64,000 bases of DNA from Pseudonocardia autotrophica. GTDB lineage: Bacteria > Actinomycetota > Actinomycetes > Mycobacteriales > Pseudonocardiaceae. The notes under the pieces are model-generated. The model ran no database searches, was not told the origin of the DNA, and saw nothing but the letters and a program-made list of their open reading frames with translations. Below are positions 48,216-58,035 of the stretch, in pieces; position 1 is the first letter of the stretch, and each line of letters opens with the position of its first letter. A program made the position numbers and the translations under genes. Location of the stretch: assembly GCF_000717175.1 (NCBI RefSeq), contig NZ_JNYD01000008.1:124001-188000 (forward strand), read 5' to 3'.

Positions 48216-48288
48216 GGCCCCGTCGTCTAGCGGCCTAGGACGCCGCCCTCTCAAGGCGGTAGCGCGGGTTCAAATCCCGTCGGGGCTA
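48216..48288 (+). tRNA. tRNA-Glu (anticodon CTC), copy 1
   Basis: 73 bases. Acceptor GGCCCCG pairs with CGGGGCT (G1-U72 wobble), discriminator A; D-arm TCTAGCGGCCTAGGA; anticodon arm CCGCC-CTCTCAA-GGCGG with CTC; T-loop TTCAAAT. CCA is not encoded. Identical to copy 2 at 48354-48426. Confidence 0.95.
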
Positions 48289-48290
48289 CT

Positions 48291-48330
48291 CGAAGTTCCT
48301 CATCCCGGTTCGCCGGGGTGGGTATCTTCG
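48291..48330 (+). terminator. Imperfect hairpin after tRNA-Glu copy 1
   Basis: CGAAGTTCCTCATCCCGG pairs imperfectly with CCGGGGTGGGTATCTTCG. It is a decayed version of the perfect hairpin after copy 2, so here processing or read-through to copy 2 is likely. Confidence 0.55.
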
Positions 48331-48353
48331 CTGGTGGTACGTGTGTTGGTCCT

Positions 48354-48426
48354 GGCCCCGTCGTCTAGCGGCCTAGGACGCCGCCCTCTCAAGGCGGTAG
48401 CGCGGGTTCAAATCCCGTCGGGGCTA
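48354..48426 (+). tRNA. tRNA-Glu (anticodon CTC), copy 2
   Basis: 73 bases, identical to copy 1, with the same 3' flank (ACTCGAAG). The two arose by tandem duplication of a unit of 138 bp. Confidence 0.95.
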
Positions 48427-48428
48427 CT

Positions 48429-48466
48429 CGAAGATCCCCATCCCGTTCGCGGGATGGGGATCTTCG
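48429..48466 (+). terminator. Perfect hairpin after tRNA-Glu copy 2
   Basis: CGAAGATCCCCATCCCG and CGGGATGGGGATCTTCG, 17 bp perfect with a TTCG tetraloop, followed by TATTT. End of the gltX-tRNA unit. Confidence 0.85.
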
Positions 48467-48856
48467 TATTTCCGGGTCATTTCGCGGGCGATGACGAGGC
48501 CCGGCCCACAATGCTTTCCCGCTGTGAGGCGGAACTCAGCGGAGGGGCGCGGCTCCTCGCTTCTCGCGCGCTTCGTGACGAGCACCGGCGCAGTTCCGGA
48601 GGCGCGGGATTGCAGTGGTGCTCATCTCACGGAGATGCTCGCCAGGCTGCAGTGGGGCACCGGGTCGAGATGAACCTCAGGGCTGTCGGACGCGGCCGGA
48701 TCAGCCCTGACGTTCATCTCGACGGTTGGGGTGGTCGAGGCACCACTTCTTGTCGTCTGCCGCCAGCGCACCAACCTGCGCGAAGGCGCGACGAGGAGGA
48801 CTGCGCTGCGTCGGCCCAGTGCGCTGCTAGCCAGCGCCTGGGCCCGGCAGTCCCTC
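48467..48856. other. Gene-free 390 bp with a 22-bp inverted repeat
   Basis: No coding frame stands out. Bases 48664-48685 and 48702-48723 are inverted repeats of 22 bp with one mismatch (left arm begins GTCGAGATGAACCTCAGGG) and a 16-base loop. A smaller CATCTC/GAGATG hairpin lies near 48630. The repeat is 134 bases beyond the end of the Hsp70-like gene; it may be a terminator or a mobile-element remnant end. Confidence 0.6.
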
Positions 48857-50752
48857 TTACGCCGGCGGCTTCTGCCCGCCGTCCGCCGGAGGCGCTGTGG
48901 TCGTCGTAGTGGTGGTGGTGGTGGTCGTCGTCGGCGGCGGCGGGGTTGTGGTGGTGGTCGTCGGCGGCGGCGGAGGTGTGGTGGTGGTTGTGGGCACCAC
49001 CGGCGGCGGAGGATTGACCGGCTGGGGGTTCTGCGCCGGTGCCTGCGTGCGCGGCGTGGCCCGGTTCGCCTGCTCTGGTGCCGTCTCCTCGGGGGAGGGC
49101 TCGACGGTGGCGGTGGGGGCGTCCGTGGCCGGCTCGGGGGTGGGGACCGGCGCGATCTGGCTGGTGTCGATCCGGCTGGTGGCGTTGACCGGGTTGTTGT
49201 CCGGCCACAGCGCCACCGTGGCGACCAGCGCCACCGCCGCGACCAGCCCGCCCGCCCCGATCATAAGGAAGGGGGAGCGGCCCTTGCTGGGCGGGGTGTC
49301 GTCGTATTCCGCGTAGGAGTCGAAGAGCCCGCCGCCGACCGCCGGACGCGCCGGCGGGCCGCCGAACCGGGTGGCGTCGGCGCTGGTCGGCAGCGCCTCG
49401 GTGGGCGCCTCGGAGTCGGGACCGGACCAGACGCCGTAGGCGGGATCGGTGTACGGGGCCCCGCCCTGCGGCGGCCCGGGCGGGCCCCACGCCTCCGTGG
49501 CGCCCGGCGCCCACTGGCCCGTCGCCGCGGGGGGTGCCCAGGCCCCGGTGCCCGCGATCTGGGTGGCCGGCCCGCCGTCGGGGCCGACCGCGCCCTGGAT
49601 GCCGGCACCGCCGAAGACCGCCGCACCGCCCAGCGCGCCACCCAGCGCGCCGCCCACCGCCGGGTGCGCGCCCGTGGCGCCCAGGAGCGCCTGCGGGAGG
49701 AAGGCCAGCACGGCGCCCTTGGCGATGGCGTTCTTCGGGTCGGTGTCGACCGCGACCGGCCGCCCGAGCTGCTCGGACACCAGCTGCGCGACGAGCGGGA
49801 TCCGCGACGAGCCGCCCACCAGCAGGACCGCGGTGAGCGTCTCCGGGTCGGTGCCGGCGGACTCGACGGCCCGGCGCAGCGCGTCGACCGTCTCGGCGAT
49901 CGAGGGCCGGATGGCCTCCTCGAACTCGCTGCGGTGCAGCCGCACCGACCCGCGGTACGCCGGCATGAGCACCGGGATGGTGACCTCGGTGTCCGCCGAC
50001 AGCGCCTCCTTGGCCTCGGTGCACTCGCGCCGGAGCCGGGCGACGGCGGCCAGCACGGCCGGGTCGGCCTCGTCGATCCCCGTGAACGCCTCGGGCGCAC
50101 CTTCGGCCACGTGGTCGAACACGACCTGGTCGAAGTCGACGCCGCCGAGGTGCTCGAGGCCCTCGGGCCGTCCGAGCAGGCCGAAGCCGCCGTCCTTGCG
50201 CACGACCGCGGCGTCGAACGTGCCGCCGCCGAGGTCGTACACGGCGATCGTGGAGCCGGTGGGGACGCGCTCGCCGGCGGCGTAGTGCAGCGCGGCGGCC
50301 TGCGGCTCGGCCAGGAACGTGACGGTGAGCCCCTGCGCGTGCGCCGCGGCCGCCATCAGGTCCCGCTTGTGGGTGCCCCAGGAGGCCGGGTGCGTGACGG
50401 CGATCCGGTCGGCCGGCCCGCCCTCCTGCACCGCGACCTTGTCCACGACCCAGCGCAGCAGCCGCGCGCACAGCTCCTCGGGGGCCCAGGCGCGGCCGCC
50501 GACGACGATCGGGGTCGGGTCGCCCACGCGCCGCTTGAACTCGCGCACGACGCGGTCGGGGTCGGTCACCGCGCGACGTTCGGCGGCCTCGCCGACGAGC
50601 ACCTCGCCGTCGGGGCCCAGGAAGAGCACGGAGGGGACGTCGGTGGAGCGGTCGCCGAGCGACACCATCTCGGGCGACCCGGGCCGGTCGGCACGCGAGA
50701 CCGCCGCGGCGGTCCTCGTCGTGCCCACGTCGACACCGAGCAGGTAGGTCAT
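48857..50752 (-). CDS. Hsp70-like ATPase with a membrane helix and Pro/Thr-rich external tail
   Basis: A 631-residue protein. Residues 1-370 form an actin/Hsp70 ATPase: LLGVDVGTTRTAAAV (phosphate 1), VYDLGGGTFDAAVV (phosphate 2) and VLLVGGSSRIPLVAQL (adenosine). No substrate-binding domain follows; instead a Gly/Pro-rich linker, one membrane helix (MIGAGGLVAAVALVATVALW near residue 520) and about 100 residues rich in Pro and Thr, ending in Thr/Pro runs of up to 12. So it is a membrane-anchored ATPase with an outside tail, perhaps glycosylated. ATG 50752 or GTG 50758. Function unknown. Confidence 0.85.
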   Translation of the reverse strand: MTYLLGVDVGTTRTAAAVSRADRPGSPEMVSLGDRSTDVPSVLFLGPDGEVLVGEAAERRAVTDPDRVVREFKRRVGDPTPIVVGGRAWAPEELCARLLRWVVDKVAVQEGGPADRIAVTHPASWGTHKRDLMAAAAHAQGLTVTFLAEPQAAALHYAAGERVPTGSTIAVYDLGGGTFDAAVVRKDGGFGLLGRPEGLEHLGGVDFDQVVFDHVAEGAPEAFTGIDEADPAVLAAVARLRRECTEAKEALSADTEVTIPVLMPAYRGSVRLHRSEFEEAIRPSIAETVDALRRAVESAGTDPETLTAVLLVGGSSRIPLVAQLVSEQLGRPVAVDTDPKNAIAKGAVLAFLPQALLGATGAHPAVGGALGGALGGAAVFGGAGIQGAVGPDGGPATQIAGTGAWAPPAATGQWAPGATEAWGPPGPPQGGAPYTDPAYGVWSGPDSEAPTEALPTSADATRFGGPPARPAVGGGLFDSYAEYDDTPPSKGRSPFLMIGAGGLVAAVALVATVALWPDNNPVNATSRIDTSQIAPVPTPEPATDAPTATVEPSPEETAPEQANRATPRTQAPAQNPQPVNPPPPVVPTTTTTPPPPPTTTTTTPPPPTTTTTTTTTTTTAPPADGGQKPPA

Positions 50753-50908
50753 CGTCACCGTCTTCGGTCGGTCCTCGGCGCCGACGTGCTTGGGGAGCGG
50801 GGCGCCCGTCCACTCTGTCCATCGACAGCGTGGGAGATCACGTTAGCGTCACGGACCGCCCGATTCGGGCACGGGGCAACTCCGCTGCGCCACACGGCGC
50901 CACCCGAT

Positions 50909-51610
50909 CTACAGACGGTGCTGCAGCGCCTCCGCCGCGGCCAGCAGGTCCGCCGCCCACCGCACACCCGGCCGCCTGCCGATCCGGTCGACCGGTCCGG
51001 ACACCGAGACGGCCGCCACGACCTGGCCCTGCGCGTCCCGCACGGGCGCCGAGACACTGGCCACGCCGGACTCCCGCTCGGCGACGCTCTGCGCCCACCC
51101 GCGCCGCCGGACGTCGACCAGCAGCCGTTCGGTGAAGGTGGCGCCGGCGAGCACGGAGCGCTGGGTGGCCGGGTCGGACCAGGCGGCGAGGACCTTCGCC
51201 CCCGAGCCGGCGGTCATCGGCAACCGGGTGCCGACGGGCACGGTGTCCCGCAGTCCGGACGCGGGCTCGGCCGCGGCGATGCAGACCCGGTGGATGCCGT
51301 CCCGCCGGTAGAGCTGCACGCTCTCGCCGGTGATGTCGCGCAGCCGCGGCAGCACCGCGCCGGCGGCCTCGAGCAGCGGGTCGGAGTGCCCGCCCGCGAG
51401 CTCGGCGAGGGTGGGTCCGGGCCGCCACCGGCCGTCGGAACCCCGCTGCAGCAGGCCGTGCACCTCCAGCCCGACGGCCAGGCGGTGCGCGGTGGCGCGG
51501 GGCAGACCGGTGGCCTCACAGAGCTCGGAGAGCCCCATCGGCTCGTCCGCTGCTGCACGCAGCACCCCCACGGCCTTGTCGAGCACGCCGATGCCGCTAG
51601 ACTGTCTCAC
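50909..51610 (-). CDS. IclR family regulator of leuCD (LtbR/NdgR-like)
   Basis: A 233-residue regulator: N-terminal winged helix ([39 protein letters not shown]) and a C-terminal ligand-binding domain ([12 protein letters not shown], [12 protein letters not shown] region). It faces leuC across 77 bases, exactly as Rv2989 does and as the leucine/tryptophan regulators LtbR and NdgR do in other actinobacteria. TAGTAT on the minus strand ends 7 bases before GTG 51610, so the message is leaderless, and the 17-bp operator overlaps its -35 area. Confidence 0.88.
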   Translation of the reverse strand: MRQSSGIGVLDKAVGVLRAAADEPMGLSELCEATGLPRATAHRLAVGLEVHGLLQRGSDGRWRPGPTLAELAGGHSDPLLEAAGAVLPRLRDITGESVQLYRRDGIHRVCIAAAEPASGLRDTVPVGTRLPMTAGSGAKVLAAWSDPATQRSVLAGATFTERLLVDVRRRGWAQSVAERESGVASVSAPVRDAQGQVVAAVSVSGPVDRIGRRPGVRWAADLLAAAEALQHRL

Positions 51611-51624
51611 GTCTCGATACTAAC

Positions 51625-51641
51625 TTCCCACGATCTGGGAA
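51625..51641. promoter_or_regulatory. Operator between the IclR gene and leuCD
   Basis: TTCCCACGATCTGGGAA: perfect 6-base arms around 5 bases, in the short divergent gap. IclR proteins bind such palindromes, and it is the only one in the gap, so it is probably the site for the adjacent regulator. Confidence 0.65.
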
Positions 51642-51687
51642 TCCACCACCGGGGCGCAGCGCACAACCGACGAAGGAGGCGGCAGCG

Positions 51688-53111
<1,424 letters not shown>

Positions 53112-53112
<1 letters not shown>

Positions 53113-53702
53113 TGGAGAAGTTCAGCACCCACACCGGCATCGGCGTGCCGCTGCGCCGCTCCAACGTGGACACCGACCAGATCATCCCGGCCGTCTACCT
53201 CAAGCGCGTCACGCGCACGGGGTTCGAGGACGGGCTGTTCTCGGCCTGGCGCAACGACGAGTCGTTCATCCTCAACCAGGAGCCCTTCTCCCGTGGATCG
53301 GTGCTGGTCGCGGGCCCGGACTTCGGCACCGGCTCCTCGCGCGAGCACGCCGTCTGGGCCCTGATGGACTACGGCTTCCGGGTCGTGATCTCGGCGCGCT
53401 TCGCCGACATCTTCCGCGGCAACTCGGCCAAGGCCGGGCTCGTCGCGGCGCAGGTCGAGCAGCCCGACGTCGAGCTGTTGTGGAAGCTGCTGGAGAACGA
53501 GCCGGGCACCGAGGTGACCGTCGACCTGCAGGAGAAGACGGTGCAGGCCAAGGACCTGACCGTGCCCTTCGAGATCGACGACTACATCCGCTGGCGCCTG
53601 CTCGAGGGGCTCGACGACATCGGCCTGACCCTGCGCCACGAGGACGCGATCGACGCGTTCGAGCGCTCCCGGCCCGCGCACAAGCCGGTCACCACGGCCT
53701 GA
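53112..53702 (+). CDS. leuD: 3-isopropylmalate dehydratase, small subunit
   Basis: A 196-residue subunit completing the LeuCD enzyme. [16 protein letters not shown] near residue 18 and [17 protein letters not shown] near 70 are the substrate-binding swivel-domain motifs. ATG 53112 shares its A with the leuC stop, so the subunits are coupled. Normal length. Confidence 0.96.
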
Positions 53703-53738
53703 TCCGGGCCTCCGTCGGCGGACCGTCGTCGGTACTGC

Positions 53739-53759
53739 GCGTGACCACAGTGGTCACGC
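53739..53759. promoter_or_regulatory. Perfect 21-bp palindrome between leuD and hupB
   Basis: Arms GCGTGACCAC and GTGGTCACGC around a single A. It lies 36 bases after the leuD stop and 93 bases before the hupB start. With only one loop base it cannot form a good RNA hairpin, so it reads better as a protein-binding site than as a terminator. Confidence 0.5.
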
Positions 53760-53851
53760 ACCGTACCGGCGGCGGTTTTCGTTGTGCCGCAACGGCTCTT
53801 CGGCGGGAAGACCCTTGGCGAACGGCGCAGGAGGCTCTACCGTGCGGGGCC

Positions 53852-54427
53852 ATGAACAAGACCCAGCTGGTGGACGCGCTGGCGGCGCGCCTCGGTGACC
53901 GGCGCACCGCGGCGTCCGCAGTGGACGGAGTCCTGGACATCATCGTGGACACGGTCGGTTCCGGCGGGTCGGTGACCCTCACCGGGTTCGGCGTGTTCGA
54001 GGCGCGGGCGCGGGCGGCGCGCGTGGCCCGCAACCCGCGCACCGGCGAGACGGTCCCGGTGCCGCCGACCACGGTCCCGGCCTTCCGCCCGGGCACCGCC
54101 TTCCGGACCACGGTGGCCGGCAACGACGGCGCCGCCGCGACCGCGAAGAAGGCCCCGGCGCGCAGCCCGCGCCCCGCGACCCGCGCGGCCCGCTCGTCGG
54201 GCTCGTTCGCCGCGGAGGAGGCCGTCGCGGCCCCGGCGCCGAAGAAGACGGCCCGCTCCACGGCCGCGAAGGCGACCGCGACGAAGGCCAAGGCCACCGA
54301 GAAGGCGCCGGTGAAGGCCGCCGCCAAACCGGCCGCGAAGAAGACGACGGCCAAGGAGGCGGTCAAGGAAGCGGCGGCCAAGGTCGTCAAGGACAAGCCG
54401 GCCAAGAAGGCGAAGGCGAAGAAGTAA
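53852..54427 (+). CDS. hupB: HU-family nucleoid protein with lysine-rich tail
   Basis: A 191-residue actinobacterial HU/HupB. Residues 1-90 are the HU fold ([41 protein letters not shown]); residues 95-191 are a histone H1-like Lys/Ala/Pro tail ([17 protein letters not shown]). It binds and bends DNA and compacts the nucleoid. TACCGT ends 8 bases before ATG 53852 with TTGGCG at 53816, so the transcript is probably leaderless. A palindrome upstream and the triple-palindrome element downstream flank it. Confidence 0.96.
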   Translation: MNKTQLVDALAARLGDRRTAASAVDGVLDIIVDTVGSGGSVTLTGFGVFEARARAARVARNPRTGETVPVPPTTVPAFRPGTAFRTTVAGNDGAAATAKKAPARSPRPATRAARSSGSFAAEEAVAAPAPKKTARSTAAKATATKAKATEKAPVKAAAKPAAKKTTAKEAVKEAAAKVVKDKPAKKAKAKK

Positions 54428-54435
54428 TCCCGAGC

Positions 54436-54540
54436 CGCATCATGGTTCCACAACGCGCTCCGAGGGCCGCGGACCAGCGCATTATGGTTCCATAACGCGC
54501 CAGAGAGCCCGGCCTGACGGCGTTATGGCTCCATAGTGCG
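54436..54540. repeat. Triple-palindrome element, copy III
   Basis: Copies at 54436-54457, 54477-54500 and 54521-54540, centres 42 and 42 bp apart. The middle copy is the most perfect (GCGCATTATGG, TT, CCATAACGCGC). Lies between the convergent hupB and mutT1 genes, filling nearly all of the gap. Confidence 0.85.
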
Positions 54541-54545
54541 TTGGT

Positions 54546-55466
54546 TCAGGTGGGGCTGGGGTAGTAGTCGGCGGTCCTCAGGGCGCCGGTGGGGTCGGTC
54601 GTGAGCACCCACGTGCTGCCCTTGCGGGAGGGCACGGGGGTCTTCTCAGGGTCCGGCACGCCCGTGACCAGCGGGTCGTACTCGTCGAGCAGGGTCTCGA
54701 CGACGTCGGGGATCACCCCGCCCTGGCTGCAGAGCACGGTCAGGCCGGGGCGGGCGAGCAGCTCGCGGAAGCGGGCGAGCCCCGCGGCCGGGTCCTGCCA
54801 GTAGCCCTCCTCGCCGAGCAGCGGCTCGCGCTCGATCTTCGCGCCGTGCGCGTCGGCGTACGGGGAGATCGTGTCGACGCAGCGCACCGGCACCGCGGAG
54901 TGGAAGCGCTCCGGGGCGAACCGGCCGAGGAAGTCGACCAGGTGCTCGGCCTGCGTGCGCCCGACGCCGGAGAGCGGGCGAAGGTCGTCGTCGCCCTCCC
55001 AGTCCTTGCGGCTGCCCGCCTTCGCGTGCCGGACCAGGAGCAACACCGAGGTCGGCGCGGTGAACCGCTCGAGGACCTCGACGTCGTGGGCGTAGCTCAG
55101 CTGCACGCCCGCCTCGGCGGGCGGGAGCCAGACCAGCTCGTCGATCTCGTCGTTGGCCAGGAACCCCGTGGACTCCCGCGCCTCGGCCGACCAGTACCGG
55201 ACGAGCTTGCTGCCCTCGGGCACGCGGTAGCGCACGTCGCCGAGCCGGGCGCCGAGCCGCGCCCGCACCCCGGTCTCCTCCCAGGTCTCGCGCAGTGCGC
55301 AGGCGGCCAGCGACTCGCCGTTGTCGAGCTTGCCCTTCGCGAAGCCCCAGTCGTCGTACTTGTGCCGGTGCACCAGTGCGACCTGTGGCCCGGCGTTGGT
55401 CGAGCGCCACAGGACCGTGCCCGCGGCCAGGACGTCGGCCCCGAGCGCCGCGTACAGGTCAGACAT
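54546..55466 (-). CDS. mutT1: MutT1-type Nudix hydrolase with histidine phosphatase domain
   Basis: A 306-residue two-domain enzyme. The Nudix box GKLDNGESLAACALRETWEE plus TGV is at about residues 44-66; the C-terminal phosphoglycerate mutase-like domain begins LLVRHAKAGSRKDWEGDDDL near 148. M. tuberculosis MutT1 (Rv2985) hydrolyses 8-oxo-dGTP and diadenosine polyphosphates, and has this same architecture. It follows ppk by 15 bases on the same strand, so polyphosphate synthesis and nucleotide clean-up are probably co-expressed. Confidence 0.93.
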   Translation of the reverse strand: MSDLYAALGADVLAAGTVLWRSTNAGPQVALVHRHKYDDWGFAKGKLDNGESLAACALRETWEETGVRARLGARLGDVRYRVPEGSKLVRYWSAEARESTGFLANDEIDELVWLPPAEAGVQLSYAHDVEVLERFTAPTSVLLLVRHAKAGSRKDWEGDDDLRPLSGVGRTQAEHLVDFLGRFAPERFHSAVPVRCVDTISPYADAHGAKIEREPLLGEEGYWQDPAAGLARFRELLARPGLTVLCSQGGVIPDVVETLLDEYDPLVTGVPDPEKTPVPSRKGSTWVLTTDPTGALRTADYYPSPT

Positions 55467-55481
55467 CCGGGTGGCCGGCCC

Positions 55482-57827
55482 TCACTCGTCGACCTGCGAC
55501 CGCGAGGCGTGCGCGATCATCAGCTCCGCCTGGTGGTCCCGCACCTTCTCCAGGTCTGTGCCCTTCGGCGGGGAGGGCTCCCACGTGCCGTCGCCCTCCA
55601 GGACCCAGCAGCGGGTGGCGGGGTCGAGGCAGGAGTCGAAGACGTCGCCGAGCTGCCGGGCGAGCTTCGGGTCGGCGACCCGCAGCAGCACCTCGACGCG
55701 GCGGTCGAGGTTGCGGTGCATCATGTCGGCGCTGCCGAGCCAGTACTCGTCGGCCGCCCCGAAATGGAAGATCCGGGAGTGCTCCAGGAAGCGCCCGAGG
55801 ATCGAGCGCACCTGGATGTTCTCGCTGAGCCCCGGCACGCCCGGCCGGATCGCGCAGATCCCGCGGACCACGATGTCGACCGGCACCCCGGCCTGCGAGG
55901 CCCGGTACAGCGCGTCGATCACCTGCTCGTCGACCAGGGAGTTGACCTTGATCCGGACGCGCGCGGTGGGGTCCCCGGAGCGGTGCGACTCGATCTCGTC
56001 CTCGATGCGGCGGACGATCCCGCGCCGCACGCCGTAGGGCGCCACGAGCAGGCTGCGGTACGACGTCTGCCGCGAGTAGCCGGTCAGCGAGTTGAACAGG
56101 TCGGTGAGGTCGGCGCCGATCGTGGGGTCGGCGGTGAGCACGCCGATGTCCTCGTAGAGCCTCGCGGTCTTGGGGTTGTAGTTGCCGGTGCCGATGTGGC
56201 AGTAGCGCCGGATCGTCGAGCCCTCCTGGCGCACGACCAGCGAGGTCTTGCAGTGCGTCTTCAGGCCGACCAGCCCGTAGACCACGTGCACGCCGGACTT
56301 CTCCAGCTCGCGCGCCCAGCGGATGTTGGCCTGCTCGTCGAACCGCGCCTTGATCTCCACCAGCGCGACGACCTGCTTGCCGGCCGCCGCCGCGTCGATC
56401 AGGGCGTCGACGATCGGCGAGTCGCCCGACGTCCGGTAGAGCGTCTGCTTGATCGCCAGCACGTTCGGGTCCGCCGCGGCCTGCTCGATGAAGCGCTGCA
56501 CGCTCGTCGAGAAGGAGTCGTACGGGTGGTGGACCATGACGTCGCCCTCGCGGAGCGTGGCGAACACGCTGCGCGGCATCTCCCGCTCGCCGAAGGCCGG
56601 GTGCGTGGCCGGGCGGAAGGGCTCGTCCTTCAGGTCGGGGCGGTCGGCGCCGTAGACCTCCCAGAGGCAGGTGAGGTCGAGCAGCCCGGGCACGGTCACG
56701 ACGTCGCCCGGGTCGACGTCGAGCTCGCGCAGCAGCAGCTCCAGCACGTGCTCGCTCATGGTGTCGACGACCTCGAGCCGCACGGGCGGGCCGAAGCGGC
56801 GGCGGGCGAGCTCGCGCTCGAGGGCCTGCAGGAGGTCCTCGTCGCGGTCCTCCTCGACCTCGAGGTCGGCGTTGCGGGTCACGCGGAAGGCGTGCACCTC
56901 CGCGACCTCCAGGCCGGGGAACAGCTCGCCGAGGTGGGCGCTGATGAGGTCCTCGATCGGCAGGAACGTGACGTCCCGGCCCGGCTTGCCCTCGTCGTCC
57001 TGCACCCGGACCAGGCGCGGGACGTTGTTGGGCACCTTGACCCGGGCGAAGCGCTCGGTGCGGCTGTCGGTGTCCCGCACCGTGACGGCCAGGTTCAGGG
57101 AGAGCCCGGAGATGTACGGGAAGGGGTGTGCGGGGTCGACGGCCAGCGGCGTGAGCACCGGGAAGACCTGCGCGGCGAAGTAGTCCGACAGGCGCAGACG
57201 CTGGGCGTCGGACAGGTCGCTCCAGCGGCGGATGTGGATGCCGTTCTCGTCGAGCTCGGGGCGCACCTCGTCGAGGAACACGCGGGCGTGCGCCTCGGAG
57301 AGCTGCTGGCTGCGCTCGGCGATCCGCGCGAGCTGCTCGCGCGGGGACAGCCCGTCGGCGCTGCGCACGGCGAGGCCGGTCTCGTCCCGACGCTTCAGCC
57401 CGGCCACGCGGACCATGTAGAACTCGTCGAGGTTGCTGGCGAAGATCGCGAGGAACTTCGCGCGCTCCAGCAGCGGCTGGCTGGTGTCCTCGGCCAGCGC
57501 GAGCACCCGGGCGTTGAAGTCCAGCCAGGAGAGCTCGCGGTTGAGGTAGCGGTCGTCGGGCAGCCCGCTCGGCGCGGCCAGGGTGGTCGGCGCGGGCGGT
57601 CCGATCGGGGCGGCGCCCGCCCCGTTCGCGGTGGTCGGGGCGGTGGCGGTGCTCGCGCTCGTGGGAACGGGCGCCGGCCCGGGCGCGGCCGCCTCGACCT
57701 GGGCGCCGGCCCGCGAGGCGCGCACCGGGGTGGCCCGGCGGCGCGGGGCGGCCTTCTTCGCGGTCGACCGGCGGCGGCCGTTGGTCCCGGCGGCGCCGGT
57801 CTCGGTGTTCTCGGGGCCCGTGCTCAC
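55482..57827 (-). CDS. ppk: Polyphosphate kinase 1
   Basis: A 781-residue enzyme that makes polyphosphate from ATP reversibly. [20 protein letters not shown] opens the conserved part near residue 95; the autophosphorylated histidine is in [20 protein letters not shown] near 500, and the second in [10 protein letters not shown] near 660. GTG 57827 gives an extra N-terminal 90 residues rich in Lys, Arg, Ala and Pro, which is not part of the catalytic core; ATG 57881 would add 18 more. Same strand and operon as mutT1. Confidence 0.94.
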   Translation of the reverse strand: MSTGPENTETGAAGTNGRRRSTAKKAAPRRRATPVRASRAGAQVEAAAPGPAPVPTSASTATAPTTANGAGAAPIGPPAPTTLAAPSGLPDDRYLNRELSWLDFNARVLALAEDTSQPLLERAKFLAIFASNLDEFYMVRVAGLKRRDETGLAVRSADGLSPREQLARIAERSQQLSEAHARVFLDEVRPELDENGIHIRRWSDLSDAQRLRLSDYFAAQVFPVLTPLAVDPAHPFPYISGLSLNLAVTVRDTDSRTERFARVKVPNNVPRLVRVQDDEGKPGRDVTFLPIEDLISAHLGELFPGLEVAEVHAFRVTRNADLEVEEDRDEDLLQALERELARRRFGPPVRLEVVDTMSEHVLELLLRELDVDPGDVVTVPGLLDLTCLWEVYGADRPDLKDEPFRPATHPAFGEREMPRSVFATLREGDVMVHHPYDSFSTSVQRFIEQAAADPNVLAIKQTLYRTSGDSPIVDALIDAAAAGKQVVALVEIKARFDEQANIRWARELEKSGVHVVYGLVGLKTHCKTSLVVRQEGSTIRRYCHIGTGNYNPKTARLYEDIGVLTADPTIGADLTDLFNSLTGYSRQTSYRSLLVAPYGVRRGIVRRIEDEIESHRSGDPTARVRIKVNSLVDEQVIDALYRASQAGVPVDIVVRGICAIRPGVPGLSENIQVRSILGRFLEHSRIFHFGAADEYWLGSADMMHRNLDRRVEVLLRVADPKLARQLGDVFDSCLDPATRCWVLEGDGTWEPSPPKGTDLEKVRDHQAELMIAHASRSQVDE

Positions 57828-58035
57828 CGCCGGGATTCTTCCGCACCGGCCGCCCCTCCGACTCGTCGGAGCGACCGACATCCGGGTGAACTCTCGGTCA
57901 CGAGCGGATCACGAATGGCGGTTGACCTGCGACGGCGGGGTCGCTTGTGCCGGAAATCGCAACCGTGCCGCGGTCCGCCGGGCGGATCCCGATGATCCAC
58001 GGGCGAAGCCGGCCGGAGAATGCGTCACTGGCACG
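57828..58035. promoter_or_regulatory. Divergent region between ppk and a monooxygenase gene
   Basis: 208 bases, somewhat lower in GC than its surroundings. On the minus strand AGAAT ends 7 bases before GTG 57827, a possible leaderless ppk start. No clear promoter motif is seen for the plus-strand gene. Confidence 0.3.

Noticed and set aside
48897..49010. GTG/GTC repeat stretch as a separate regulatory repeat
   Set aside because: It is explained as the coding sequence for the Thr/Pro tail of the Hsp70-like protein, read on the minus strand.
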